Part shown: positions 23,769 to 33,409 of the stretch, one piece after another | How the letters are laid out: every line of letters starts with the position of its first letter | How positions within the stretch are numbered: the first letter of the stretch is position 1 | NCBI RefSeq assembly: GCF_040822065.1 | Contig: NZ_CP162005.1 | Coordinates: 2,480,001-2,544,000, forward strand | Origin: Pedobacter sp. WC2423 | GTDB taxonomy: Bacteria; Bacteroidota; Bacteroidia; Sphingobacteriales; Sphingobacteriaceae | Direction: 5' to 3' | DNA: 64,000 bases | The notes under the pieces: model-generated | What the model saw: the letters and a program-made list of their open reading frames with translations, nothing else | The model's database searches: none | What the model was told of the DNA's origin: nothing | Program-made: the position numbers and the translations under genes

Positions 23769-26162
23769 CTATTTAATTAGTAAATATTTCGCGAAATACG
23801 CTCTTAAACGTTTTTGAAAATAGGTTTTGTAAGGTTCTTCATAAGTATGGCTCTGACCCGGCAGGATCAGCAAATCAAAATCTTTATCAGCCTTGATCAG
23901 TGCATCTGCCATTCTATAGGTATTGGCTACGTTTACGTTCTGATCAGATTCGCCTGAAACCAATAGTAAATGTCCTTTCAGATCTTTAGCCAGACTCTGA
24001 TTTAAAGCAACGGGCCGATCAAATCCCTGGTAACTTTCACCCCAGGTACGGTTATAAATGGTATTGTCATGATTGCCCGATGAAGAAACGGCTACTTTGT
24101 AAAAATCGGGATAAGTACATATTGCGGCCGCAGACATCATCCCACCGCCGGAATGACCGAAAATACCAATCTTGTTCATGTCTATAAAATGATAACGTGC
24201 ACCTAATTGTTCCAGGCCGTATTTATCATCTTCTAAAGCGTAGTCCCTTAAATTACCGTAACCAAATTTATAATAACTGGCCTTCCGGTAAGGTGAACTT
24301 CCACGATGCCCCATTACGACCACTATAAATCCTGTTTGTGCCAATGAGGTATTGTTATAACGGTCAAGTACGGTGAATTCGTTCCACACCGTTTCTGTAA
24401 AGGGACCAGGATAGACCTGTGAGATGATAGGGTATTTTTTATCCGGATCAAAATGATAAGGTTTCCACATTAGTCCATAAAGATCTGTGACGCCATCTTT
24501 TGCTTTAACGGTGAACATCTCCGGCTGCTTCCATCCGTAGGTATACAATTGACCAAAATCTGGTTTTAGCACTTCCTGCACAAATCCACCTTCATTATTT
24601 CTAACTACTGATCTTGGCTCCAGGTTTATTGCAGAATAGTTGTCCACCAGATACGCCTTGGTTGGCGATATAAAAACAGCGTGGGTAGCATTTTCAGGAG
24701 TCAGTAGTTTATCCTTCCTTCCATCAAAACCGACTTTGTAAACGAAAGCATAATTAGGGTTACAGTTTTTCTCTTTCCCGTAGCCATAATAGTAAAGGCA
24801 TTGTTTCGCATCATCCGCAGCAGCAATTTTACCTGCAGTCCATTCTCCGGCAGTGACCGCATTGAGCAGTTTTCCATTTAAATCATAGCGGTAATACTGT
24901 CCCCAACCCGTACGGTCACTCCACCATAAAATATTTTTCCGACCGTTGACCACTGATACATTAAACAAATCTTCATTGATAAATGGCTTACTGACCTCGT
25001 TGATCAGCACATGCAGTTTACCGGTATTTAAATCAACAGCACACAGTTCCATTTCATCGCGGCTTCTTTTTTTGCGAACCAGCAGGATTTCCCCATTGCT
25101 AAGGATACCGTTCCTTACCAGACTCACTTCCTGGTCAGGCCAGCGTGCAATGTCTACTTTTTTTAAGGTCTTTGCAGCAGTATTTCCAATAAACAATTCA
25201 AATTGTGCTACATATTGATCTCCGGGTAACTCATAGGGATAAGTGGCTACATAAGGCCTTGGCGCAGACAATGAATTGATAACTGTCATATGCCCGACCT
25301 GTCTGGTATCTTTCCGCAAAATATAAAAGTTCCTGGAGTCATCTGCCCATACGGCATCTGTTTCTGTGTTATTACCGGCAAACTCATCTTCATCATTAAT
25401 AGAAAACGAAAAATGTGCAGCGCCATCAGCAGAAAGTGCACGCGCTGCAGTATCTGCTATTCCTGATGTTTTCTTCAGATTAGCAGTATCTGCTGTTTTC
25501 TTAAGATCTGCTGTTCCTGATGTTTTCTTAAGATATAGATTATGATGCCGGGCATAAATCAGCCACTTTTTATCAGGTGAGCTATTCCCTATCAGATAAA
25601 CAGGGGCTGATTTTTGTTGCGCTACATGCTGAACCAATGTCTCCTGCTGATAAGCATAATCATACCTGATCCCATCATAATTGATACTGACGGTCTTTTC
25701 ATCTTCAGAAAAATCACCAGTATAATCAATTCGCTGTTTTTCAACAGGCTTACCAGTTAGCTTTGCGAGCCGGGCCAGAATTACACTTTTATTGAATAGC
25801 AGCTTTTTCTCTTTCCTGTCCATATCTACCAGAAAATATTGCCTTTCAACTGAAGTATTTTCCACTTGCACCTGCACCTGCACCGATGACATTTTCTTGC
25901 CTGATGATGATTTTGCAAGCAGATCTTCTGCTGTCATCCAGAACCGATTGCTCTTTTTTAAGAAAAAAGGGATCACCTGCGTAGTTCCCATCAGCTTTTG
26001 CAGGTTCGGTGCATCAAACTTTTCCGCAGCAGCGAAGTCAGGTACCTGAGCGCACAGCTCTGCAGGGATAGCCAGCAGCGTATAACAGATTAGCCATACC
26101 AGTGTATGCTTGCTTTTAAAGAGAAGAAAAGCCCTTTTGCTAAGTACATCAATTTGATCCAT
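23769..26162 (-). CDS. S9 family (dipeptidyl-peptidase IV type) serine peptidase
   Basis: The 797-residue protein has a signal-anchor near residues 15-37 (LVWLICYTLLAIPAELCAQ), an N-terminal beta-propeller of about 480 residues, and a C-terminal alpha/beta-hydrolase domain. The catalytic triad is visible: Ser671 in GHSGGGMMSA, Asp740 in GESDQNVN and His772 in GQSHTYEEP. Such enzymes release dipeptides from oligopeptides in the periplasm. An in-frame 27-bp repeat (three units, 25463-25543) encodes KKTSGTADL-like nonapeptides in the propeller, a likely flexible insertion. The gene is the last of the SusC/SusD locus and follows the thioredoxin-fold gene by six bases. Confidence 0.92.
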   Translation of the reverse strand: MDQIDVLSKRAFLLFKSKHTLVWLICYTLLAIPAELCAQVPDFAAAEKFDAPNLQKLMGTTQVIPFFLKKSNRFWMTAEDLLAKSSSGKKMSSVQVQVQVENTSVERQYFLVDMDRKEKKLLFNKSVILARLAKLTGKPVEKQRIDYTGDFSEDEKTVSINYDGIRYDYAYQQETLVQHVAQQKSAPVYLIGNSSPDKKWLIYARHHNLYLKKTSGTADLKKTADTANLKKTSGIADTAARALSADGAAHFSFSINDEDEFAGNNTETDAVWADDSRNFYILRKDTRQVGHMTVINSLSAPRPYVATYPYELPGDQYVAQFELFIGNTAAKTLKKVDIARWPDQEVSLVRNGILSNGEILLVRKKRSRDEMELCAVDLNTGKLHVLINEVSKPFINEDLFNVSVVNGRKNILWWSDRTGWGQYYRYDLNGKLLNAVTAGEWTAGKIAAADDAKQCLYYYGYGKEKNCNPNYAFVYKVGFDGRKDKLLTPENATHAVFISPTKAYLVDNYSAINLEPRSVVRNNEGGFVQEVLKPDFGQLYTYGWKQPEMFTVKAKDGVTDLYGLMWKPYHFDPDKKYPIISQVYPGPFTETVWNEFTVLDRYNNTSLAQTGFIVVVMGHRGSSPYRKASYYKFGYGNLRDYALEDDKYGLEQLGARYHFIDMNKIGIFGHSGGGMMSAAAICTYPDFYKVAVSSSGNHDNTIYNRTWGESYQGFDRPVALNQSLAKDLKGHLLLVSGESDQNVNVANTYRMADALIKADKDFDLLILPGQSHTYEEPYKTYFQKRLRAYFAKYLLIK
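25463..25543 (-). repeat. 27-bp tandem repeat (three units) inside the S9 peptidase gene
   Basis: Three consecutive 27-base units of the form CTGATGTTTTCTTCAGATTA... encode three nonapeptides related to LKKTSGTAD. The length is a multiple of three, so unit gain or loss would keep the frame. Confidence 0.75.
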
Positions 26163-26168
26163 CCTAGT

Positions 26169-27302
26169 TTAATTTGATTTGCCGGAAGGTTGATTTGCCC
26201 TGATTTGATTCTCTTTCAGCATTTCACAGCTTGAAACCAGAAAAGGATTTTTAGTCCGCCTGATCACTTCATCAGCAATCTCTTTGGCACGGGGATATTT
26301 ATAGTCTGGAATCACCGAACACATCGTGATATATGGCCACATAATCCTCAGGTTATCTTCAGAAAAAGTACTGGCGTTTTTTTCAAATAGGGTGGTAACC
26401 TTGCTATAATCTTTCTGGCCCGCTGCCTCTGCCATGTCAATCAATACCAGCAACTGCATTTTGTCAGGCATTTCAGTAGCTTTAATCTGCTCCTTGTACT
26501 GTTCAAATGCTGCTTTATTGTATGGTTTATCTTTGAAATAATAGCCCTCCAGACATTCGCCAGCTAATTTTCTGAAAATAAAAGACATTTTATGATCTAC
26601 CGTATCTTTTTGGTTCTGTACAGCAAAATCTTTCCAGTTGTTAACGAGATAGTTGAAATTTGGACTATCCACATCAGACAGGTACATGGCATAACTGTTT
26701 TCACCAAATAGCACCCAATTTTCTGGCAGGGCACGCTGTGCAGGGTTAAGAACGGCCATCAGCTCATCGTTGATATTTTTTGCTATACCTCTTTCTGCAA
26801 CACGGATTTTTAAAAGGACCAGTGCTCTCAGCAGATCGGGCTGGCGCTCACCGGCATCATACCTGGCCGTCAGTTTCGAGTCCTCATTATCGGTACGCAT
26901 GCCTTTTCTGATATGGGCCATAAATTCTGCTGCAGGCATTCCCCCAACAAATTTGTAGCGCAGTTTTCCATCAGTGTCAAATAGCAAATAAGAAGGAAAA
27001 GCGCCTATAGCATAAGTTTTCATCGTGGCCGGGCCCTCCCCCTTCTCCATGTCCATTTTCACATTGATGAAATTGCTGTTGAAAAAAGCAGCAACACTGT
27101 CCGTCTTGAAAACGCCTGCCTCCATTTGTTTGCAAGGGATACACCATTCCGTAAAACAGTCTACGAAAACCAGCTTATGCTGTTCTTTGGCCTTTTTTAA
27201 TGCTTCCTGAATAGTTATCTGCTCAAAATTGATCTTTTGGTGTTGCGCAAATGCAGTGGTACCAAAGGTGATCAAGAGCACTATCATTATCTGTTTCATC
27301 AT
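26169..27302 (-). CDS. Secreted thioredoxin-fold protein
   Basis: The 377-residue protein has a signal peptide (MMKQIMIVLLITFGTTAFAQ) and an N-terminal thioredoxin domain with EWCIPCKQ, placing the redox cysteines at 54 and 57; 'IGAFPSYLLFDTDGKL' supplies the cis-Pro region. The remaining 230 residues are helical and unlike thioredoxin, with no recognised family. It probably reduces or rearranges disulfides in the periplasm. Placed between a metalloprotease-like gene and the S9 peptidase, it may open disulfide-bonded substrates before degradation; that role is inferred from context. Confidence 0.85.
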   Translation of the reverse strand: MMKQIMIVLLITFGTTAFAQHQKINFEQITIQEALKKAKEQHKLVFVDCFTEWCIPCKQMEAGVFKTDSVAAFFNSNFINVKMDMEKGEGPATMKTYAIGAFPSYLLFDTDGKLRYKFVGGMPAAEFMAHIRKGMRTDNEDSKLTARYDAGERQPDLLRALVLLKIRVAERGIAKNINDELMAVLNPAQRALPENWVLFGENSYAMYLSDVDSPNFNYLVNNWKDFAVQNQKDTVDHKMSFIFRKLAGECLEGYYFKDKPYNKAAFEQYKEQIKATEMPDKMQLLVLIDMAEAAGQKDYSKVTTLFEKNASTFSEDNLRIMWPYITMCSVIPDYKYPRAKEIADEVIRRTKNPFLVSSCEMLKENQIRANQPSGKSN

Positions 27303-27372
27303 TTTTTTTATACGTAAAATTGATCATGACCATCATTTCTTCAGGCCATGATCAATCATGGATGTCAATAAA

Positions 27373-29802
27373 TTAATTTGGTTTCTGGTTGATATCGCGC
27401 TCAATCTTCTGCTTCATCATTTTATACCGTTCACGTACTCTTGGATCCTGGTGTTTTTCGCCCATTTCTCCAACATGCGCCATCGTTCTGATGAAATACA
27501 TATGGAGTACTTCACTCGCATCAGTTAGTCCGCCAGTAATATTGGTGTTCTTCACCGCAGCATCTGTAAGATCGTACACAAAATTATTTTGCATCAGCAT
27601 GATATATTCATTGAAAGGAAGCGTAGTATCAAAATCCTTGAAAACATAACGGTCAAGATCAGCAAATAAATCACTCACGGTATAGGCATCTTTTCCCAAG
27701 GCATATTCTGCTTTGATCAGGTTATTGAGTACTTCCGGTGTAATGAATTTGCGCAATGCATCCTGCGTACTTCTGCCCATCTTAATAGCTTCAGATTCAT
27801 TGTTCAATAAATTCATTTGTTTACTTTGTATCCAAACAGGAGGGCCATTGAAGAACCAGGTGTTCAGCAGCGCCATTGCTTTTTGCTGCTCTTTTTTAGA
27901 TGTATAAATTACAGGTACATCATTGTAATCTTTTAACATCGGGCGGGTAGAGATCCCACCAATATAACTCACCACATTGTCTGTATACAGCTGGTAACTT
28001 TTTTGAAAAGCGTTGGAAAGTAACTTGAAGTTGGTCCAGTCCTCATCCTTGTCCTTCATTGCTGCTGTCATCTGCTCTACCTGGAGATAGTAGCGCTCCA
28101 CGTTTTTCATGCCCAGTTCTGATGCCTCAAGCTGGTCATCAGAGAGGTCGCCTTTGCGTGTAAAAGGATCATTTTTATTCTCTTCCAGGAAAAGTAGTTC
28201 GGCATCTGTAGATTTTAAGCTGGCTAAAGCTTTTTTCTCCGCAGCAGGCTCGCTAAAAACTCTGTAAGCCCAGCCTACAGCCATTTTATCATAACTGGAA
28301 ACATGCGGCAGCAGATCTGCCACATCCACTTGATCTCCTGGTTGTAATACGTAATTAAACTCGGTATCATCGGTAATAGACGAAGTGAAACTATGGGTTT
28401 TCAGCCATGCGCCAGACCTGAGTTGTTTAGGGTTATACGCCGCACTACCATGGAGATTTGGTACCATACCCAGCAATTCACCCAATGCCGTAGCTACTTT
28501 CCATTCCAATATTTCTTTTCTCACTTCAGGATGGTACAGGTCTTTCTTGATTCTTGGATCTATAAATGCACATTTAGCAAAATAAGAAGGCAGCAGGTCA
28601 TTGATTAAATTATCGCCGACATCCATTTTTGCTGCCAGGATTTCTCCGGTACGCGGATCCGTAACCACATTGGTTGGAAGACCCTGACCTGGACTTCCCC
28701 ATTCGATCAATAATTTGCCGGCAGACAACCAATTGTCTTTTGCAGCATTCATCACTACCAGCGCGTTTTTAAATCCTGCAGCCTCGAGCGCAGTATTCCA
28801 TTGCTGTATTGCTTTTTTGATAGCAGGTACAAAAGGTGCAGGCGTAACCGGATCAATAAAAATGCTGATGGGCTTTAGCGGTTCCACCAATTCTCCGGCA
28901 GCATATTTCTTTCGGTCGGCCGCCTTCACTTCAAGATTCCATTTGGTGATGACTTTTACGTTGCGCACCCCATATGGATTTTTACCAAAATCGTTGTAAT
29001 TCACCGTACCAAAACCTACTCTGACATCTGCTTCTCTTACCTTCATCTGCGCATCCGGCAGGCGCTGAATGCTCAGGTTCAGCATAAGTGCTATGGCACG
29101 GTCTACTGCTTTGTTACCGTTAACGTTATTGCCGGGCTGTGTCTGTGTACGCAGTACAGTGAAAACCACCCCTTTCTCTCCCACTTTTACCTGCTGTACA
29201 CCAGAACGTGCTGCATCAGAATTACTTAAATCACTCACATCTTTGAAAGAAAAAAGATCTCCGCCTTCCATTAACTGCCTGGTCACATCAATAATATAAC
29301 TTCCCTTCGTTTTTCCGGCAGCTTCTACCTGAAGGACAAAACTAACAGGGATCAGGTTGGATTTCTGTACTAAACTTTCCATACCCTGGTTAAAGTCTGG
29401 CGACAGTGCTTCTTTATACACCTCTCTGGTCACATTCAAATTGTTGCCTGTAGCTTTGATAAAACGCACGATTCCGGAAGATTGCGCAACACTTTGCGAA
29501 TATCCGCGTATAATCTCACCAATTACCAGGAGATCGGTATTTAATGCAGCAGCAGGAATCTCCAGGAAATACTTCGAGTCATCCTGATAAACGGTAAATT
29601 CTCCCGGCGTAATCTTCATTGTTTTTTTAAAGAACTTATCAAAAGGCATCAGCTCATTGGCCGGCACCACATTTGCCGGTACTACACTTGCCGGTACCGT
29701 GGTCACCGCTTTGACTTTTGGTTTTTGTTTTCCCTGTGCAGAAGCTGAAGCAGAGGAAAAGAAAAAGCATACCGTAAATAATATAATTAAGCTATTTTTC
29801 AT
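27373..29802 (-). CDS. Zincin-type metalloprotease paralog with lost active site (pseudoprotease)
   Basis: From ATG 29802, which begins the signal peptide MKNSLIILFTVCFFFSSASA, the protein has 809 residues; the open frame upstream to 29859 is likely not translated. It is a clear paralog of the neighbour at 29865-32318 along its length: 'LVEPLKPISIFIDPVTPAP' parallels 'LVEPAKPIVFYIDRNTPA', and 'DPRTGEILAAKMDVGDNL' parallels 'DPRSGEILTSHVAVFHNI'. Where the neighbour has HEVGHTLGLRHNF, this protein has TALGELLGMVPNL (28453-28491), losing all three zinc His ligands and the catalytic Glu. The reading frame is intact, so it is a maintained protein and not a decaying gene. Three VVPAN-type repeats follow the signal peptide (29660-29704). 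Confidence 0.88.
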   Translation of the reverse strand: MKNSLIILFTVCFFFSSASASAQGKQKPKVKAVTTVPASVVPANVVPANELMPFDKFFKKTMKITPGEFTVYQDDSKYFLEIPAAALNTDLLVIGEIIRGYSQSVAQSSGIVRFIKATGNNLNVTREVYKEALSPDFNQGMESLVQKSNLIPVSFVLQVEAAGKTKGSYIIDVTRQLMEGGDLFSFKDVSDLSNSDAARSGVQQVKVGEKGVVFTVLRTQTQPGNNVNGNKAVDRAIALMLNLSIQRLPDAQMKVREADVRVGFGTVNYNDFGKNPYGVRNVKVITKWNLEVKAADRKKYAAGELVEPLKPISIFIDPVTPAPFVPAIKKAIQQWNTALEAAGFKNALVVMNAAKDNWLSAGKLLIEWGSPGQGLPTNVVTDPRTGEILAAKMDVGDNLINDLLPSYFAKCAFIDPRIKKDLYHPEVRKEILEWKVATALGELLGMVPNLHGSAAYNPKQLRSGAWLKTHSFTSSITDDTEFNYVLQPGDQVDVADLLPHVSSYDKMAVGWAYRVFSEPAAEKKALASLKSTDAELLFLEENKNDPFTRKGDLSDDQLEASELGMKNVERYYLQVEQMTAAMKDKDEDWTNFKLLSNAFQKSYQLYTDNVVSYIGGISTRPMLKDYNDVPVIYTSKKEQQKAMALLNTWFFNGPPVWIQSKQMNLLNNESEAIKMGRSTQDALRKFITPEVLNNLIKAEYALGKDAYTVSDLFADLDRYVFKDFDTTLPFNEYIMLMQNNFVYDLTDAAVKNTNITGGLTDASEVLHMYFIRTMAHVGEMGEKHQDPRVRERYKMMKQKIERDINQKPN
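29660..29704 (-). repeat. 15-bp tandem repeat (three units) in the pseudoprotease gene
   Basis: Three units starting GCCGGCACCACATTT, GCCGGTACTACACTT and GCCGGTACCGTGGTC encode the pentapeptide repeat (V)VPA(N/S)V just behind the signal peptide. It stays in frame whatever the unit number. Confidence 0.7.
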
Positions 29803-29864
29803 TTTAGTTGTTGAAATTGTTGGTTCAATAAGATACATATCACTTGTTGCGCTCAGCATATGGG

Positions 29865-32318
29865 TTATTTGGTTAAATAAGCGTCATTCTTACCACTGTG
29901 CCACACTGCAATCATATTTGCGATGGAAACAAGGTGACTTTTAGTGATGAAATCGCTCTGTTTTGCCGCACCAGCTTTCGCTTGCTGCTGAATGAGCAGC
30001 ATCTGCTTATTCATAATCAGGCCGATGTTGTTGCCGAAATTTGACGGATTATCTACATGCAATAAAATTTTATTCAGGTAGGCCCTTTGCAGCATCCTGT
30101 TATAACGCGAAATGGGTTTACCATTTTCAATATCCCTAAAAATAAACTGCTGCAACTCAGCTAAAAATTCACCCGGAGCATAGTCTGATTTACCTGTGAT
30201 ATTTTCTATCGTAGCCAACTGATTATATTTAGCCATCAGTCTGCCTAATAAATCACTATAAGTATCTTCAACATCGGTATTGAAGTTAAATTTTGTTTTG
30301 GCACCTATGTTTGCAGGGTATAACCATTCGGGTTCAGTGAGCATATATTTCTTTAAATAGGCTACTGCCTCCTTTTGCTGGGTATCACTTACGGGATTAT
30401 AATTACTTTTATTTTCAGTACGCAATGCATTGTCACTATTTACGCCCCCTATATTTTTAACTACATGCTGCAAATATTGAAAATAGCGTCCTTCAACGGC
30501 ACGGTACATCGACCTTAACGTAGAATAGTCTTGATCCGGACCGTCTCCCCATTGATTAAGGTTGGCCATAGTCCTTTTCAGGTTCTCTACACCGAGCGCG
30601 TTTGCCTTCATGTTATTGTCGCCAATGTCTTCACTCTGCACTCTTGGATCGAAAGCATCCGACTCCTCTAAATAGAAAAACTTAGGATCTTTTCTTTTCT
30701 CAGAAACCCATTTAGTCAGATATTCCGCTGTAGTTTTTGGATCTTTTTCAGGCATATATTTATATCCCCATTCAATCGCATAATTATCATATACACCAAT
30801 TACCGGCAATAAATCTACAGGGGTCATCTTATCTTCCGGCTGCGCTGCATAGTTGAAGCGCATATAGTCCATCACAGAAGGGCCGAAACTGTTTTTCCTG
30901 ATAAAATCACGGTTACGGATACTGTCAACCGGATAAGAGGAACTGCCTGCAAAATTATGACGCAAGCCAAGGGTGTGACCTACTTCATGCGTAATCACGT
31001 TTTTAACCAGCGCGCCCATTAAATCTTTACTCATCGGGATTTTACGAGCCCCCGGGTCTGTAGCTGCACACATGGAAAAATACCAGCGTTGCAGCAACTC
31101 AAGAATATTGTGAAATACAGCAACATGCGAGGTCAGGATTTCACCGGAACGCGGATCGACTACCTGCGGACCATAGGCATTGGCCACTTCCGAAGGTTTG
31201 TACGAGATATAAGAATACCTGGCATCCTCCATACTGTAGTCGGGATCCTCTTTCAGCGTAGGCGCCAGCTTACCCGTGATGGCATTCTTAAAGCCTATTT
31301 TCTCAAAGCTCTTGCGCCATGCATTTACGCCTTCAATCATATAAGGAATAAGATAAGCGGGTGTATTGCGGTCAATGTAAAAAACAATAGGTTTTGCAGG
31401 TTCTACCAGTTCACCATTGTTGAATTTCTGCAGATCCTCTGCTTTAGGTTCCATCCGCCACCTGTTCGCTATAGCTAAATCTTCAATTTTTTCAGGATTT
31501 TTATCATAACTGGTCAGCCTTGTGACAAAGTAGCCTATTCGCTTATCCGCATAACGTAGTTGCATAGGCAGCTGTGGTAAAAGAAACCAGCTAGCCCCCA
31601 CCTCCCACATGGTAGGATTAGTTTCTTCTGCTTTTGCAGGTGCGTCCGGCCTCGGCGCTTCAACCTGCGCTGGTGGCGAAGCAGCAGCTTCACTATAACT
31701 TTTAATGGAACGAAACACAACGTTGTTTTCAAAACTGCTCACCCCCAGTATCCTGGATTTAGCAGCTTCAAATTCTCCCAGTTTCAATTCTGCAGCAGCT
31801 CCCTTTAGAGAAAAAAGATCACTATCACCAGCAAACAGCGAGGTGATATCAATCAGTGAGCTCGCATTTCCGACAGCGATAATGTCAAACGCAAGCAAGG
31901 TGGGTACCAGATTAGCTTTGATCGAATTGTAATACTTGTTTGAGGTATCCGTAGCCTGAATAAAATCTGGTGCAACCAGGTTCATCTTGCCATTTATTCC
32001 TTTTTTAAAACGGATGACCCGGTCATTTACCGCATCCCCTGCGAAACCGAAACGCATACCCGGATTACGCTTACGCTGTGCAGAACCGCTGATAATTGTT
32101 ACACTGGTCAGGATTTCCCTACCGAGGAGCTGATCTGGAATTTCAACCAGATATTTATCATCCTGTACATAAATGTTAAACATCCCTTTAAAGGTTTTGG
32201 CTCCCGGCTTGATATATTTACTGATTTGCGGGATGGCTTGTGCTGACTGTGCATGCAGATACTGACTAGGCAATACCAGCAGCAGGTACAACAGTATTTT
32301 TTTAAAAATTTTCATCAT
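29865..32318 (-). CDS. Secreted zinc-dependent metalloprotease (zincin, DUF5117-type)
   Basis: The 817-residue protein starts with a signal peptide (MMKIFKKILLYLLLVLPSQYLHA; Met 2 also possible). The metzincin-like motif HEVGHTLGLRHNF (30957-30989 covers HEVGH to the third His) gives all three zinc ligands and the catalytic Glu. Flanking family blocks include 'VDPRSGEILTSHVAVFHNIL' and 'GPSVMDYMRFNYAAQPED', the latter supplying the Met of the turn below the zinc. It should be an active periplasmic or surface endopeptidase. Its inactive paralog lies immediately downstream (63 bases from this gene's stop to the paralog's start), and the SusD-associated genes are upstream. Confidence 0.9.
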   Translation of the reverse strand: MMKIFKKILLYLLLVLPSQYLHAQSAQAIPQISKYIKPGAKTFKGMFNIYVQDDKYLVEIPDQLLGREILTSVTIISGSAQRKRNPGMRFGFAGDAVNDRVIRFKKGINGKMNLVAPDFIQATDTSNKYYNSIKANLVPTLLAFDIIAVGNASSLIDITSLFAGDSDLFSLKGAAAELKLGEFEAAKSRILGVSSFENNVVFRSIKSYSEAAASPPAQVEAPRPDAPAKAEETNPTMWEVGASWFLLPQLPMQLRYADKRIGYFVTRLTSYDKNPEKIEDLAIANRWRMEPKAEDLQKFNNGELVEPAKPIVFYIDRNTPAYLIPYMIEGVNAWRKSFEKIGFKNAITGKLAPTLKEDPDYSMEDARYSYISYKPSEVANAYGPQVVDPRSGEILTSHVAVFHNILELLQRWYFSMCAATDPGARKIPMSKDLMGALVKNVITHEVGHTLGLRHNFAGSSSYPVDSIRNRDFIRKNSFGPSVMDYMRFNYAAQPEDKMTPVDLLPVIGVYDNYAIEWGYKYMPEKDPKTTAEYLTKWVSEKRKDPKFFYLEESDAFDPRVQSEDIGDNNMKANALGVENLKRTMANLNQWGDGPDQDYSTLRSMYRAVEGRYFQYLQHVVKNIGGVNSDNALRTENKSNYNPVSDTQQKEAVAYLKKYMLTEPEWLYPANIGAKTKFNFNTDVEDTYSDLLGRLMAKYNQLATIENITGKSDYAPGEFLAELQQFIFRDIENGKPISRYNRMLQRAYLNKILLHVDNPSNFGNNIGLIMNKQMLLIQQQAKAGAAKQSDFITKSHLVSIANMIAVWHSGKNDAYLTK

Positions 32319-32407
32319 TCTGGATTAGGCTGGTCTTTTTTCATGTCCTGCCCCCTGCCGAAACAGGGAACAGGTGCATGAAGGGTTCATGGTGTGTTTG
32401 TGTATTT

Positions 32408-33373
32408 TTAATTTGATGGATTGGCCGCATTTCCGATGGTTTGCAAATCGACGCCATAGGTATTGATAAAATAATTTCTGACCAGCGTATAGCGCTTCCT
32501 GATCTGACCATTTGTATCTATCACAGGGTTCAGGATACCTAAAGGCTCAGGAGCCGGGTATACATCTGATGAAGGCACCTGTGCTTCCTGGTTGAGCTTA
32601 GTTTCGGACAAGGTAACCATTGCCCTGATATACATATTCCAGTCCATTGACGGACTTGTTGCACTGAAACCCACAATGATCCCTCTGCCATACGCTTCAG
32701 CATAAGTAGTCATAGAAGACGCATAATCAGCTGAATTCGTAAATTCAGTGGTAGGCAAGGATAAACTACGGGCAGCGATGTTCTCGACAAACATGGTATT
32801 GATTTTTTTCAGAAAAACAACTTTGTCCGCGGCGGTCATGGTCGCAACTTTCACATTGCCATAGTTCACGCAAATACTGTTATCATAGGAATAGGCACCC
32901 ACACTAACAGCCGACTTGTGATATTTAAAGGTCACAAAATCAAATGCTGAACTCACCGAATCTACTTTGCTGCAAAGGAAAATTTTTGCAGGTAAAAACT
33001 TCTTCAGGAATTTATCTGAATATAAATCAAAAAGACTCGTTTTGATCAGTTCAAGCTGTGCCGGAATATAGGCCACTTCAGCCATTTCTACTTCATGCCC
33101 GGTGCTATCAGCACGTTCGCTGGGTATGGTATAGCCATCAGGTCTCCAGTAGATATCTTTACGATTAAATTTATACAATAGATAAGAATTGTATTTTTGA
33201 TAGTAACCCACAATCGTATTGTCAAATGCATTGTTCCCTTGCGGAAGCACATAGCTGTCAATACTACCGGAAGGAGTTAGTGCACCCTCCTCTTTTTTAC
33301 AGGAGTTTAAAGTAAGCAACGCACATAAAGTGAGCAGACTTAAGGTATATTTATAGTTCATCTGATGATTCAT
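32408..33373 (-). CDS. Lipoprotein related to SusD-associated zinc-binding metallopeptidases, metal ligands apparently lost
   Basis: The 321-residue protein has a lipoprotein signal with LTLNSC (Cys about 25; Met 5 may be the true start). Its position after SusD and overall pattern resemble the putative zinc-binding metallopeptidases (Mx1 type) that accompany SusC/SusD pairs. In that family, from memory, an HExxH helix is followed by a 'PxEF...Y' segment. Here the matching stretch reads MFVENIAARSLSLPTTEF, with Val and Ala in place of both His and only the Glu kept. If the alignment is right this lipoprotein cannot bind zinc in the usual way and may instead bind substrate at the surface. Confidence 0.65.
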   Translation of the reverse strand: MNHQMNYKYTLSLLTLCALLTLNSCKKEEGALTPSGSIDSYVLPQGNNAFDNTIVGYYQKYNSYLLYKFNRKDIYWRPDGYTIPSERADSTGHEVEMAEVAYIPAQLELIKTSLFDLYSDKFLKKFLPAKIFLCSKVDSVSSAFDFVTFKYHKSAVSVGAYSYDNSICVNYGNVKVATMTAADKVVFLKKINTMFVENIAARSLSLPTTEFTNSADYASSMTTYAEAYGRGIIVGFSATSPSMDWNMYIRAMVTLSETKLNQEAQVPSSDVYPAPEPLGILNPVIDTNGQIRKRYTLVRNYFINTYGVDLQTIGNAANPSN

Positions 33374-33409
33374 TTAAATAAGACTGATGTATTATAACTG
33401 ACAGCATCA

